Of a stretch of DNA of 64,000 bases, positions 37,960 to 47,030 are shown piece after piece; within the stretch, counting starts at the first letter, position 1; each line of letters begins with the position of its first letter. The position numbers were made by a program, and so were the translations under genes. This DNA comes from Bacillus sp. T3 (GTDB taxonomy: Bacteria > Bacillota > Bacilli > Bacillales > Cytobacillaceae), in the NCBI RefSeq assembly GCF_033449965.1, contig NZ_CP137761.1, positions 3,224,001 to 3,288,000 of the forward strand. The letters are read 5' to 3'. The notes below the pieces were generated by a model. It did not search any database and was not told where the DNA came from. It saw nothing but the letters and a program-made list of their open reading frames with translations.

Positions 37960-38676
37960 ATGGGTTCTCTAAATGGAAAAACTGCGCTTATTACTGGAGC
38001 AGGTAGAGGAATAGGACGAGCTACAGCTATCGCATTAGCGAAAGAAGGTGTTCATCTAGGATTGATTGGCTTGAATATGTCTAATCTTGAAAAGGTAGCG
38101 GCTGAACTAGCACAATATGATGTGCAAGTTTCCGCGGCATCAGCAGATGTTACGGATCTTGAATCTGTTACTCATGCAGTTGAACATATCAAATCTGACC
38201 TAGGACAGATTGATATTCTGATCAACAATGCAGGAATTGCTAAATTTGGTGGTTTTCTTGATTTAACTCCTGAAGAATGGGAGAAAATCATCCAAGTAAA
38301 CTTGATGGGTGTTTATAATGTAACAAGAGCAGTATTACCTGACATGATTGAAAGAAAATCAGGTGATATTATCAATATTGCATCATCAGCTGGTCAAAAA
38401 GGGGCTCCAATCACGAGTGCTTACAGTGCATCAAAATTTGCCGTTTTAGGTCTAACAGAATCACTTATGCTTGAAGTAAGAAAGCACAATATCCGTGTAA
38501 CGGCCTTAACACCAAGTACGGTCGTTACTGATTTGGCCATTGATACCAATCTAGTTAGTGGCAATGAAGAAAACATTATGCAAGCAGAAGACCTTGCTGA
38601 ATTAATCGTAGCCAGTTTAAAACTTAATCCAAGAGTTTTCGTTAAAACAGCAGGACTATGGTCAACAAATCCTTAA
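37960..38676 (+). CDS. Short-chain dehydrogenase/reductase (3-ketoacyl reductase-like)
   Basis: A 238-residue SDR with NAD(P) motif TGAGRGIG, NNAG at about 88-91, catalytic Ser in IASSAGQ, and YSASK. Closest in character to FabG-like reductases (YjdA/YkvO group). Start ATG 37960 with TAGGAG upstream. Own bidirectional terminator follows. Confidence 0.88.
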   Translation: MGSLNGKTALITGAGRGIGRATAIALAKEGVHLGLIGLNMSNLEKVAAELAQYDVQVSAASADVTDLESVTHAVEHIKSDLGQIDILINNAGIAKFGGFLDLTPEEWEKIIQVNLMGVYNVTRAVLPDMIERKSGDIINIASSAGQKGAPITSAYSASKFAVLGLTESLMLEVRKHNIRVTALTPSTVVTDLAIDTNLVSGNEENIMQAEDLAELIVASLKLNPRVFVKTAGLWSTNP

Positions 38677-38710
38677 AAAAAAAGCAGATCGCACTCGATC
38701 TGCTTTTTCT
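38677..38710. terminator. Bidirectional terminator between SDR and cupredoxin genes
   Basis: AAAAAGCAGATCG pairs with CGATCTGCTTTTT around a short loop; A and T runs on both sides serve the two convergent genes. Confidence 0.85.
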
Positions 38711-38727
38711 TCCTCTTAAGTGAACAA

Positions 38728-39174
38728 CTATTCAACTATTAATTTCCCTTCCATTAGATCATGACCATGACCACACATTATTGAACAGTAATAGGCAAAC
38801 TCTCCTGCTTCTGCTGCCATAAATTCAACCGTGTCTCCGTCTTTAGCATCCACATTGTACTTATCAAGAGCTAAACCATGTCCACCTTCTGTGTTTACAA
38901 AATGGATTTTTACTGTGTCACCAACCTTTGCTTTAATTTCTTTCACGTCAAACTCAAAGTTTTTTGCATTAATCGTCACTTCTACCACATTACCAGTTGG
39001 AGTTACTTCCTTTGTATCGGGTTCTTTACTATCGACTGGTGCTGGCGCAGCTGCGGGTTGTTCATTGTTACCATCATTTTTTGATGTTTGGTCTGTTTTT
39101 TCATTGGAGCTACATGCTGCTAAGGTAAATACCATTAATAGTGTTAGAAGTAAACCCATTATTTTCTTTCGCAT
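38728..39174 (-). CDS. Cupredoxin lipoprotein with CuA-like copper site
   Basis: 148 residues with a lipobox (TLAAC) and an Asn/Pro/Ala-rich linker, then a cupredoxin domain. The end YYCSIMCGHGHDLMEG has the C-x3-C-x3-H-x2-M pattern of the CuA centre of cytochrome c oxidase subunit II; the first His is in EGGHGLALDKYN. It should bind copper outside the membrane and carry electrons or copper. It is divergent from a PQQ-type propeller lipoprotein. Confidence 0.85.
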   Translation of the reverse strand: MRKKIMGLLLTLLMVFTLAACSSNEKTDQTSKNDGNNEQPAAAPAPVDSKEPDTKEVTPTGNVVEVTINAKNFEFDVKEIKAKVGDTVKIHFVNTEGGHGLALDKYNVDAKDGDTVEFMAAEAGEFAYYCSIMCGHGHDLMEGKLIVE

Positions 39175-39355
39175 TTTATTTCCTCCTAATTTTTTTATTT
39201 CACTCTTTTATGATTTATATTTTGATAGACATCGGAAATATGATAAAAGAATAATATTTTCGGACAAACCATGTACATTCATATTTTTTTGGGACGAACA
39301 GTACTATTATCCCATTTTGCATCATAAATAAATTTCAAAAGGGGGAATTAATAAA

Positions 39356-41020
39356 ATGAGAAAACGCTTACATTTTTTTACAGCAATTTTGGCTGCTTCG
39401 CTCCTAGCGACTGGTTGTTCATCAACAGAAACTGAAAAAGACCCTGTCAAAAAAAAGGAAACAACTAACAGTAACTGGGAAACCTTTGGTTTTGACTATG
39501 GTTTGGGCCGTCATGTACCATTTTCAGAGTTTACGAAAGATAACGTGAAGGATTTAGGCATTGTTTGGAATAAAAATTTTAAAGAATTAAATAAAGATAT
39601 CCCAAGTGGAAACCAAAGTTATCCAATTGTTATTGATGGTGTGGCCTATGTAACAACAAGCTCAAACTACGTCTTTGCGTTTGATGCAGTTAAGGGCGAT
39701 GTCATCTGGCAATGGCAGCCTGACCAAGAAACTTTAGATCACATTAAAAAGATGCAAATGCCGAGTTCAAACCGGGGTGTAGCTGTTGGAGAAGGAAAAG
39801 TATTTATGTTAATCGCAGATAACCAAATCGTTGCCATCGATCAAAAAACAGGAAAAACGGTTAAGCAAGTGAAACTTAGTGAATTCTATCCTGAAGTAAC
39901 TGCTGAAAACGGTTACTATGAAACTACTGCTCCTGTGTACTATGATGGTAAAATCTTTGTTGGTTCTTCTGGTGGTGACAACGGGATCCGTGGATTTGAA
40001 GCAGCCTTTAACGCGAGCGACCTAACTCCTGCATGGGATGAGCCTTTCTATACAGTTCCACCGAAGGGACAAGACTGGCTGGCTGAAGGAATATTTGGAG
40101 GAGGCGGTGCGGTTTGGATGCCACCTAGTATCGATACCGAAACTGGGATCATGTATATCAGTACAGGCAATCCAGCTCCGGACTATTATGGAGAAACGCG
40201 CCCTGGCGACAACCCGCACACTGACTCTGTTGTAGCACTTGATTCAAAAACAGGGAAAATGATTTGGGCACAACAGCAAGTTTCGCATGACCTGTGGGAT
40301 TATGATACAGCAGATTCTCCAACGATTGTAAAAGCAAAAGTGAATGGAAAAGAACAAAAAATCGTCATGGTTGGGACAAAAGGTGGAGAATGGTTTGCTT
40401 ATGATCCGAAAACGGGTACTCCTATTTACAAAAATGTAGCATTTAGTAAAATCGATCACCCGAATCCAACCCCAGAAGGCGTGTTAACTTACCCTGGTGT
40501 TCTCGGTGGACAGAACTACGCACCTGATACATTCGACCCAGCTTCCAACTTAACGCTCATTCCGGGAATTGAACAACCGTATATTACAAAAACGGCTAAA
40601 AACGAAGCAGAAGCAGCTGATATGAAAGATAAATTCTATGGAATTTGGGCAATGGGTACTTCTTTTGCTGTCGCAGCAGATACGGAAGCATACGGCACCA
40701 TTACCGCAATTGACGTAAATGATGGAAAGATCAAATACCAAATCAAAACGAACGATCCAATGCGTGGTGGTTTGACCAGTACAAAAGCAGGTCTTTCTTT
40801 CTATGGTGAATTAGATGGAAAAGTTAAAGCAATTGAGACCGCTACTGGTAAAGAACTATGGTCGTTCCAAACTTCAGGTGATACCATTTCGGCTGCACCA
40901 ACCATTTTTGAGCATAACAATAAAACGTATTTGATGATCACGTCTGCCGGTAATCAGCCACAAATTCATGTGTTTGCTTTAGGTGGAGATAAGACTCAAG
41001 CTGAAACGACAAAGAAATAA
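39356..41020 (+). CDS. PQQ-binding-like beta-propeller lipoprotein (quinoprotein dehydrogenase family)
   Basis: 554 residues, lipobox LLATGC, then eight-bladed propeller motifs (NYVFAFDAVKGDVIWQW, DSKTGKMIWAQQQVSHDLWD, IETATGKELWSFQT) as in PQQ alcohol dehydrogenases. Partial active-site elements are visible (WDYDTAD). Membrane-anchored on the outside. Whether PQQ is bound is unknown; the Cys-Cys disulfide ring of methanol dehydrogenase is not seen. Start ATG follows AAGGGGG. Confidence 0.82.
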   Translation: MRKRLHFFTAILAASLLATGCSSTETEKDPVKKKETTNSNWETFGFDYGLGRHVPFSEFTKDNVKDLGIVWNKNFKELNKDIPSGNQSYPIVIDGVAYVTTSSNYVFAFDAVKGDVIWQWQPDQETLDHIKKMQMPSSNRGVAVGEGKVFMLIADNQIVAIDQKTGKTVKQVKLSEFYPEVTAENGYYETTAPVYYDGKIFVGSSGGDNGIRGFEAAFNASDLTPAWDEPFYTVPPKGQDWLAEGIFGGGGAVWMPPSIDTETGIMYISTGNPAPDYYGETRPGDNPHTDSVVALDSKTGKMIWAQQQVSHDLWDYDTADSPTIVKAKVNGKEQKIVMVGTKGGEWFAYDPKTGTPIYKNVAFSKIDHPNPTPEGVLTYPGVLGGQNYAPDTFDPASNLTLIPGIEQPYITKTAKNEAEAADMKDKFYGIWAMGTSFAVAADTEAYGTITAIDVNDGKIKYQIKTNDPMRGGLTSTKAGLSFYGELDGKVKAIETATGKELWSFQTSGDTISAAPTIFEHNNKTYLMITSAGNQPQIHVFALGGDKTQAETTKK

Positions 41021-41029
41021 TAAGAATAA

Positions 41030-41058
41030 TAAAGCGGATGAAAATCCGCTTTATTTAT
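41030..41058 (+). terminator. Intercistronic terminator or attenuator
   Basis: Stem AAAGCGGAT/ATCCGCTTT with GAAA loop followed by ATTTATT between two lipoprotein genes; it may reduce read-through into the downstream gene. Confidence 0.65.
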
Positions 41059-41075
41059 TAAACAGAGGAGAGACT

Positions 41076-42164
41076 ATGAAAAAACTACTATATACACTTT
41101 TAGTCGGATTAACCATATCAAGTTTAGCCGCATGCAGTGGAACTACCTCAGAAAAACCTGAATTTAGATTAGAAAAATCTGAAGCCACCGTTACTCCTTG
41201 GAAATTCGATGACTCCCATTCAGAAACGTTTAAGGCAAAGCTCACGCTCGACGGAAAACCAGTTGTTGGTGCCGAGGTCGAAACTTCCCTTCATGTAACA
41301 AAAAAAACAGACAAAAATGGTGAAGTGTCGTTTATCTTGAATAAGGATAAAGTTCAAAAGAAAACGATCACTGTCGTAAATGCGGACGATGCCAAAATAG
41401 ACGGTGAAAAAATAGACAAAAAAACAAGAGAGTTAATAGTTGGATTGAAGGACGAACTGGTTATTCAGTTTCCCATCATAATTAACAAAGTAAGTGAGAA
41501 TAAACAAAACACATCACTAGTGGATGTTCATGGTCAGGCTCAATTAGGGAAGGAACAGAAATTCCCGAGCTTTGTTCCATCAAAATACAAAATCGCTGGC
41601 ACCATTAAAGATGCAGACGGAAATCCAGTCGAAGGGGCAACAGTCAATATGCGCCGCGACGGAGTTGAAGGGTTTACAATGAGCAATCCTAGTAATAAAA
41701 ACGGAGAATATTCAATGTACTATCTCCCAGAAGATGAAGAAGATCATTACATGGTCGTAATATTAAACAATACCATTTACACTTTGCCCGAAAATAAAGT
41801 ATTCGTTTTTCCTGATGATATTGGAATTAATATCGATATCACACTTCCAAAAGAAGGTACTGTCATTACGGACAAACCACCAACGTTAGTGGTCACATCA
41901 GCTCCTGGTGCTTATTATAAAGGAACCTTAATTGGTGTTAATGTTCCGAAGAATACTAACTATACTATATCCATTCCAAACCCCGATGGCTCCTTTGTAC
42001 TAACGCTACCAAAAACAGAGTGGGAAAAGAATCCGACTTTCTTCGAAACCATATATGAAGGATTTTTAGAAGAAGAAAAGAAATCAGGCGATACGATTGA
42101 TTCATCCTTTATACCAAAAGCAAAGGAAAAAGAACCACATCAAATTAAGCCGAGCCAAAAATAA
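41076..42164 (+). CDS. Carboxypeptidase-regulatory/Ig-like domain lipoprotein
   Basis: 362 residues with lipobox SSLAAC. Two Ig-like or CarboxypepD_reg segments are visible: KLTLDGKPVVGAEVETSLHV and AGTIKDADGNPVEGATVNMR, then a final beta-rich part. ATG 41076 has GAGGAG upstream. Probably a surface scaffold or partner of the propeller protein; function unknown. Confidence 0.75.
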   Translation: MKKLLYTLLVGLTISSLAACSGTTSEKPEFRLEKSEATVTPWKFDDSHSETFKAKLTLDGKPVVGAEVETSLHVTKKTDKNGEVSFILNKDKVQKKTITVVNADDAKIDGEKIDKKTRELIVGLKDELVIQFPIIINKVSENKQNTSLVDVHGQAQLGKEQKFPSFVPSKYKIAGTIKDADGNPVEGATVNMRRDGVEGFTMSNPSNKNGEYSMYYLPEDEEDHYMVVILNNTIYTLPENKVFVFPDDIGINIDITLPKEGTVITDKPPTLVVTSAPGAYYKGTLIGVNVPKNTNYTISIPNPDGSFVLTLPKTEWEKNPTFFETIYEGFLEEEKKSGDTIDSSFIPKAKEKEPHQIKPSQK

Positions 42165-42201
42165 ATGTATATATCTTAATCAACTGCAGATACTATCATC
42201 A

Positions 42202-42287
42202 GGACTTGTAGCTCAACGCCTAGAGCAACTAGCAGTTACAAACGTTAACTGTTATGTATGTTGTGGGTTGGACTCCCACCAAGTCCC
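42202..42287 (+). tRNA. tRNA-like RNA gene, non-standard (possible pseudo-tRNA)
   Basis: Acceptor stem GGACTTG/CAAGTCC (7 bp), TA at positions 8-9, D-stem GCTC/GAGC, T-arm GTGGG-TTGGACT-CCCAC and a central hairpin CAGTTA/TAACTG with a 7-base loop CAAACGT. Unusual: the D-loop lacks GG (CC instead), T-loop has G where C56 is normal, loop position 33 is A rather than U, and the anticodon domain is extended. D-loop G-to-C and T-loop C-to-G changes could preserve the 19-56 tertiary pair. A strong terminator follows. It is not a recognisable tRNA-Sec. Confidence 0.4.
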
Positions 42288-42300
42288 ATATCCTTTTAAA

Positions 42301-42346
42301 GCAAGAAAGCAGGGATGTCCCAAAGACACCCTGCTTTCTTGTTTAT
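42301..42346 (+). terminator. Strong terminator after the tRNA-like gene
   Basis: Stem GCAAGAAAGCAGGG/CCCTGCTTTCTTG with a short loop followed by TTTA. Confidence 0.85.
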
Positions 42347-42437
42347 TTGCCCCTGCCAAGGAAATTTATTATAACATATTATCTTACGATTATATATTCA
42401 TAACTAAACAGCAGTTAAGTCCCGTTATGTTAAAACC

Positions 42438-43149
42438 TTAATGGGAAAATTCATTAACGGATTGTCCAGTATGGTGTTGAATCATTCCGTCCTCTACATA
42501 TACGATTCTTTGCGCTTTTGCAGCAATACTTTCATCATGAGTAATGATCACAATTGTTTTTCCTTCACGATTAAGCTGATGAATAAAATCAAGAACTTCC
42601 CTGCCTGTCTTTTGGTCAAGGGCACCGGTTGGCTCATCTGCAAGAATCAAAGGGCACTCACCAACCAACGCACGCGCGATGGCAACCCGCTGTTGCTGAC
42701 CTCCCGACAGCTGGTTGGGACGATGGTGAATTCGATCACCAAGCCCCACTCTTTCTAAGGTTTCTGTAGCTTTCTGTTTGGCCACTTTATAGCTTTCGCC
42801 TCGTAGAAGTAATGGTAGGGCTACATTATAAAGGGCTGTGTATTTAGAAATGAGGTTAAATTTTTGAAAGACAAACCCAATTTTTTCATTTCTGATTTTT
42901 GCATAGTTTTTTTCAGAATGCTCTTTAATATTAACTCCATCTAGCAAAAACTCTCCAGGTATCAACCGTATCGATTAGTCCTATCAAGTTCATCAATGTT
43001 GTTTTCCCGGAACCTGAAGGACCTAGTATGGCAACAAATTCTCCTTGATCAACGGTTAGTGATACTCCTTTTAATACATCCACCTTATTCTCATCTTTGC
43101 CATATGACTTACAGATGTCGGTCATCTTAATTACCGGCTTTACCACCAT
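42438..43149 (-). pseudogene. ABC exporter ATP-binding protein (MacB/YknY-like), frameshifted
   Basis: Restored length 236 aa. Walker A GPSGSGKTTLMNLIG, signature LSGGQQQRVAIARAL, Walker B LILADEPTGALD and TIVIITHDESIA show the MacB/LolD family. An extra A at 42957 converts CCGG into CCTGG on the coding strand; removing it gives IDTVDTGEFLLDGVNI, the canonical D-loop region. It belongs with the permease and HlyD genes upstream as a YknXYZ-like export complex. Start ATG 43149 overlaps the lipoprotein gene; ATG 43125 is an alternative. Confidence 0.85.
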
Positions 43150-43741
43150 CTCCACCTGGACCACCCATTCCACCACCTGTTCTCTGCTTTCTAATCGATA
43201 CTTTCTCGATTGTTTTTCCATCTTCCTGATAATAGATTGATAACGTACTTCCAGAGACTAATTCATTGATACTGATTTCTGTTTCTTCCATTCCATTATC
43301 GCCTCTGGTCATAGACACAATTGGCGTCCCAACTGGAATCACGATTGTTTTCTCTTCACCAGTATAATTTTTTTCTCTCATTCCACCACCACCTGGTGCT
43401 CCGCTTCCTGCTGTACCTGTGTCGGCACTTGATGCTGTACCTGTGTCTGCATTTCCAGCTGCCTTATCAGTACCCTCAGGTCGAGCGGTGCCCTTTTCGC
43501 CGTTTTGGGTAGGCATTTTAGGTTTTTCTAACAGCTTCAAGGTAACTTCATTTCCAATAACCTCAGATACTTCACCGTAAACATCGGCTTCTTCAAAATT
43601 AGCTGCAGTCGTGCTTCCCGCTTTAGAAGTAGTCTCCTCCGCTGTCGTTTGTTCTTCTGAGCTTGCAGCATTTGAACAACCTACTATTGCAAATATCATT
43701 AAAGTCGATGCCATTCCAGTTAATAAACGTTTGATTTTCAA
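43127..43741 (-). CDS. Gly/Thr-rich lipoprotein within the MacB-like operon
   Basis: 204 residues starting TTG 43741 with AGGAG 8 bases upstream. Lipobox FAIVGC, then a low-complexity Thr/Ala/Gly/Glu region (about 25-125) and a C-terminal folded piece (KTIVIPVGTPIVSMT, SISELVSGSTLSIYY-like) ending in GGGMGGPGGDGG. The gene sits between permease and ATPase genes. Similar low-complexity lipoproteins are seen with such exporters; function unknown. Confidence 0.7.
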   Translation of the reverse strand: MKIKRLLTGMASTLMIFAIVGCSNAASSEEQTTAEETTSKAGSTTAANFEEADVYGEVSEVIGNEVTLKLLEKPKMPTQNGEKGTARPEGTDKAAGNADTGTASSADTGTAGSGAPGGGGMREKNYTGEEKTIVIPVGTPIVSMTRGDNGMEETEISINELVSGSTLSIYYQEDGKTIEKVSIRKQRTGGGMGGPGGDGGKAGN

Positions 43742-43755
43742 TGTTGCCACTCCTA

Positions 43756-45016
43756 TCAATCATAATTTAATGCTTCAATCGGTTTTAACTTAGATGCTTT
43801 TGCAGCAGGATAATATCCGAAGAATATCCCAGTTATCACAGAAAATCCTAAACCAAGCACAATTCCTTCCACCGAAGCTAAATAATTTATATCCGTAAAG
43901 GACAGTACCCATGGAGCGAACACACTTAGTAATACTCCAAGCAAACCACCGCAAAGGCTGATAAATATTGCTTCAAATAAGAATTCTAGCAGGATAACAT
44001 TCCTTGCTGCGCCAATACTTTTGAGAATACCAATTTCTCGAGTTCGTTCTTTTACAGCCACCATCAGCACATTCATTATTCCAATTCCACTAACAATCAT
44101 AACAATAGCGGCAACTGCTATTAATAAGGCAGACATCGTATTGGATGTCTCTTGTGCTGAAGCTAATGTACTTCCCGCATCTACGACCGAATAGGATTCA
44201 GAATCCCCTGTGATTTCTCCGATGTACTGTTTAATTTCTTCAATGGCAGGCTGGACGCTGTTAATATCGTTAGCTTGGGCGATAATGGTTACCTGTCCCA
44301 TTCCACCGCCTCCGCCTCTTGTTCCACCCGTACCGGTCGTATACTTTAGTGCCACATCATAAGGGATAAACGCCATGTCATCTGCTGTTGTAGAACTTGA
44401 CATATTACTAGGTCCACTACTAATTCCGCCGGACCCACCAATACGCTCTAAAACACCTGTTACGGTGTAGGGTGAACCTTTTACCATGATTTTTGTCCCA
44501 ACAGCAGCATTAATATCACCATCGAACAAAAGATCCGCTAAATTGTAACCAAGTACCACCACTTTGTTTCTAATTGCCCCGTCTTCATCAGTAAATAGAT
44601 CGCCGCTTATTGGAGTCAGATGGGTAATATCCGCATAAGCTTCGTTAATTCCTTGAATCATGACTGTCGAAGTTGTTAACCCATTAGCAATTTCTGATGA
44701 AGTTCCAGGTACTAACCCCCACACTCTTAACATTGTTAAGCACTTCAGACATTTGAAGAGCATCTTGTTTAGTCAAAGACTTCGTTGAGGTAGTGCCCAT
44801 ACCCTTGCCGGGACCACGGGCCTTTGTTATCGTTATACTTTCAACAGATAGCCGCTTATACTGATCTTCAACTGCTTTTTCACTGGCTTTTCCGATACCG
44901 ACAACCATAATGATCGTAAAGGTACCTATAATAATTCCGAGCGATGTCAGGATTACTCTAAATTTATTAGTAGAGACGCTGAGCATAACGGAACGTAACA
45001 GCTCAACTAATTTCAT
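43756..45016 (-). pseudogene. ABC exporter permease (MacB/YknZ-like FtsX domain), frameshifted
   Basis: Restored length 419 aa: one N-terminal membrane segment, a large extracellular MacB_PCD domain (about 50-290) with Gly-rich stretch, and C-terminal FtsX domain (KERTREIGILKSIGAARNVILLEFLFEA). An extra A at 44707 turns CCGG into CCTGG on the coding strand; removing it reads VSTGTSSEIANGL. It overlaps the HlyD stop by four bases, indicating one operon with HlyD and ATPase. Exports a peptide, antibiotic or lipid in this family. Confidence 0.85.
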
Positions 45017-46162
45017 TGTTGAACACCGCCTATGACAACGGTCTCTCCTTGCTTAAGACCTTCAACCACTTCCGTTTGGATTCCGTTCGTTAAGCCGCCG
45101 GTAATAGCTGTTTTTTTGGTTTTTCCATCCGATTGCTTAACATTGACATATTGCTTTCCATCTTCAACAAAAATGGCTTTGTTTGGTACAAGGAGAACAT
45201 CTGTCTTTTCCTTTTTTAAAAATGTTATAAATGCGGTCATTCCATCTTTAATAATAGGATTTGCTTCTGCCAATTTCCCAGGTAACCTGATAAGTAACGA
45301 CACCAGAGCTGTCGATTGTTGGAATATCACTCACAGACACCACATCCCCCGCAACATTTTCTAAAGATACGGAGTCAATTGCTACTCTCATTTGTTGACC
45401 TGTTGCGATCCCTGTAATATCAGTCTCTGTAGCAGTTGCTGTTACATAGATGACCGACGGATCGACGATCGTCATAAAGGCGCTGCTTGATGAAGATGAG
45501 TTATTATTTGTAGCGGTTTGAGTCCCTGTTACAACTTCGCCCACTTTATAGTTAATGTTCATAATCGCACCATCAATAGGGGCTTTAAGATAAATCTTGT
45601 TTAAATTATTTTTTGCTTCCTGGAGGTCGTTTTTCGCTTCTTCTAAGCTTAATTTTGCATTCTGAATCGATGAGTTACTGTTTACTAAAGTTTGATATTT
45701 TTTTAATTCAAGTTCATATGCAGCCTTTAGAGACGCATCATCTGTTTTCGTATCCCATTTCGCTTTCGCTTCATCTACTTTTATTTTTGAATCCATTTTA
45801 TCAATTTCACGTTGATTAACGGCGTCAGTATAATTTGCTTCAGCCTTACCTAAAGCATTGGTTGCTTGTGTGACAGCAAGCTGTAGATCCGTATCATCAA
45901 GCTCAGCTAGAATGTCACCTGCTTTTACAGTTTGTCCGACCTGAACATTCACCTTACTAACTGTGCCGGATACTTCAAAATCCAAATTAGTTATCGACCG
46001 GCTGATTCTTCCATCGGCAGCAAGGCCTATTTCCAAATTTCCTTTTGTAACTTTTTGCTCAGTAGTTTTTACAGGTGTAGCTTCGGTCTCTTCTGAACAA
46101 CCTGCCAAAAATGACATCCCTAAAGAGAAAGAAAGAATAATTGCGATTGCTTGTTTTTTCAA
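45013..46162 (-). pseudogene. HlyD/RND-type periplasmic-like adaptor lipoprotein (YknX-like), frameshifted
   Basis: Restored length 382 aa with lipobox MSFLAGC. Lipoyl-like domain (VNVQVGQTVKAGDILAELDD), a long coiled coil (about 90-200) and beta-barrel (ATATETDITGIATGQQMRVAI). An extra A at 45280 makes CCTGG from CCGG on the coding strand; removing it restores VTYQVTGKLAEANPIIKDGM. It is the first gene of the exporter operon. TTG start with AAGGGTTGAGAC upstream. Confidence 0.85.
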
Positions 46163-46411
46163 AATGTCTCAACCCTTTCTTAGTAGCACTTTACTAGTTT
46201 ACTGGCTTAATTTTAGAAATGGTTTGTGATGGCTATGTGAAGAATCCTTTAATAAACTATTAAAGATATATAGCCAAAGTATGATGACTGAGGTAAACAA
46301 CAACCTTTGATAAATCTATTGCTCACTTTCGGGTTTAGGAAAAGATAGAATTTAACGTTTCAATCACTAAGTAATTTCGTTATAATGATGAATTAAAGGG
46401 GGTGCTTACAG

Positions 46412-46504
46412 ATGGAGAATCACGTTAGATTGTCTGGTACTTCTTCCACTCATGCAAAGCCTATTATTGGAAAGGCGATACTTTGCATGGGGCGAAACAG
46501 TTAA
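46412..46504 (+). CDS. Possible 30-residue leader peptide upstream of the CD3324-family gene
   Basis: ATG 46412 follows AAAGGGGGTG, a good ribosome binding site, and a -10-like TATAAT at 46381. The frame contains an inverted repeat CATGCAAAG/CTTTGCATG (46450-46487) that could control the downstream gene. Coding character is not otherwise supported; it could be only an untranslated leader. Confidence 0.3.
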   Translation: MENHVRLSGTSSTHAKPIIGKAILCMGRNS

Positions 46505-46581
46505 TTTAATCGCTGCATTGCTTTTCTAATTTTTTTGGCTTTGCACCTTATTTTCAAAATTAAAATAAGGAGCGGGCAAAA

Positions 46582-46851
46582 ATGAAGTATATTAATGCAA
46601 CCAAGGTTTTACCCGAAAAGCTAATTATAGAAATTCAAAAGTATGTCCAAGGAGAGACCCTTTACATTCCTAAACAGGAAACGGAGTACCAGAAATGGGG
46701 AATTTCCAGTGGCGGAAGACGACTGCTCGATCGACGTAATGCTGCAATTCGAGATTCTTTTAGTTGTGGAAGCAGTATCCAGCAACTGGCTAAGGAATAC
46801 TACCTCTCAATCGAAACCATTAAGAAGATTGTTTATTCACATAAGAAATGA
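46582..46851 (+). CDS. CD3324 family protein
   Basis: 89 residues. A C-terminal Mor/HTH-like segment (DSFSCGSSIQQLAKEYYLSIETIKKIVY) follows a conserved start KYINATKVLPEKLIIEIQKYVQGETLYIPK that defines the CD3324 family. Probably DNA-binding. Ribosome binding site AAGGAG is 11 bases upstream; the gene ends at its own terminator. Confidence 0.85.
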   Translation: MKYINATKVLPEKLIIEIQKYVQGETLYIPKQETEYQKWGISSGGRRLLDRRNAAIRDSFSCGSSIQQLAKEYYLSIETIKKIVYSHKK

Positions 46852-46854
46852 ATA

Positions 46855-46899
46855 AAAAGCATTGATGAAAATTCTTTCTTTCATCAGTGCTTTTTTTAT
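46855..46899 (+). terminator. Terminator of the CD3324-family gene
   Basis: Stem AAAAGCATTGATGAAA/TTTCATCAGTGCTTTT with T run. Confidence 0.85.
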
Positions 46900-47030
46900 T
46901 TTAGAGTTAAGAGCGATAACACATAATGGTTTTATGTAAAAAATGCTTCTAAACTATTTTCTCCATTTTAGAAATCTGCTTTATTTTATAAAATAAGTGA
47001 TGAGGGCTTAAGCAATATGATAGGAGAAAT

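Noticed and set aside
42202..42287. Possible tRNA-Sec (selC)
   Set aside because: Acceptor plus T stem is 7+5, there is no UCA anticodon loop and no long variable arm of the right form; selC must lie elsewhere.
42097..42441. A 114-codon open frame over the tRNA-like region
   Set aside because: It reads through tRNA-like stems and a terminator, with no ribosome binding site; a shadow of RNA structure.
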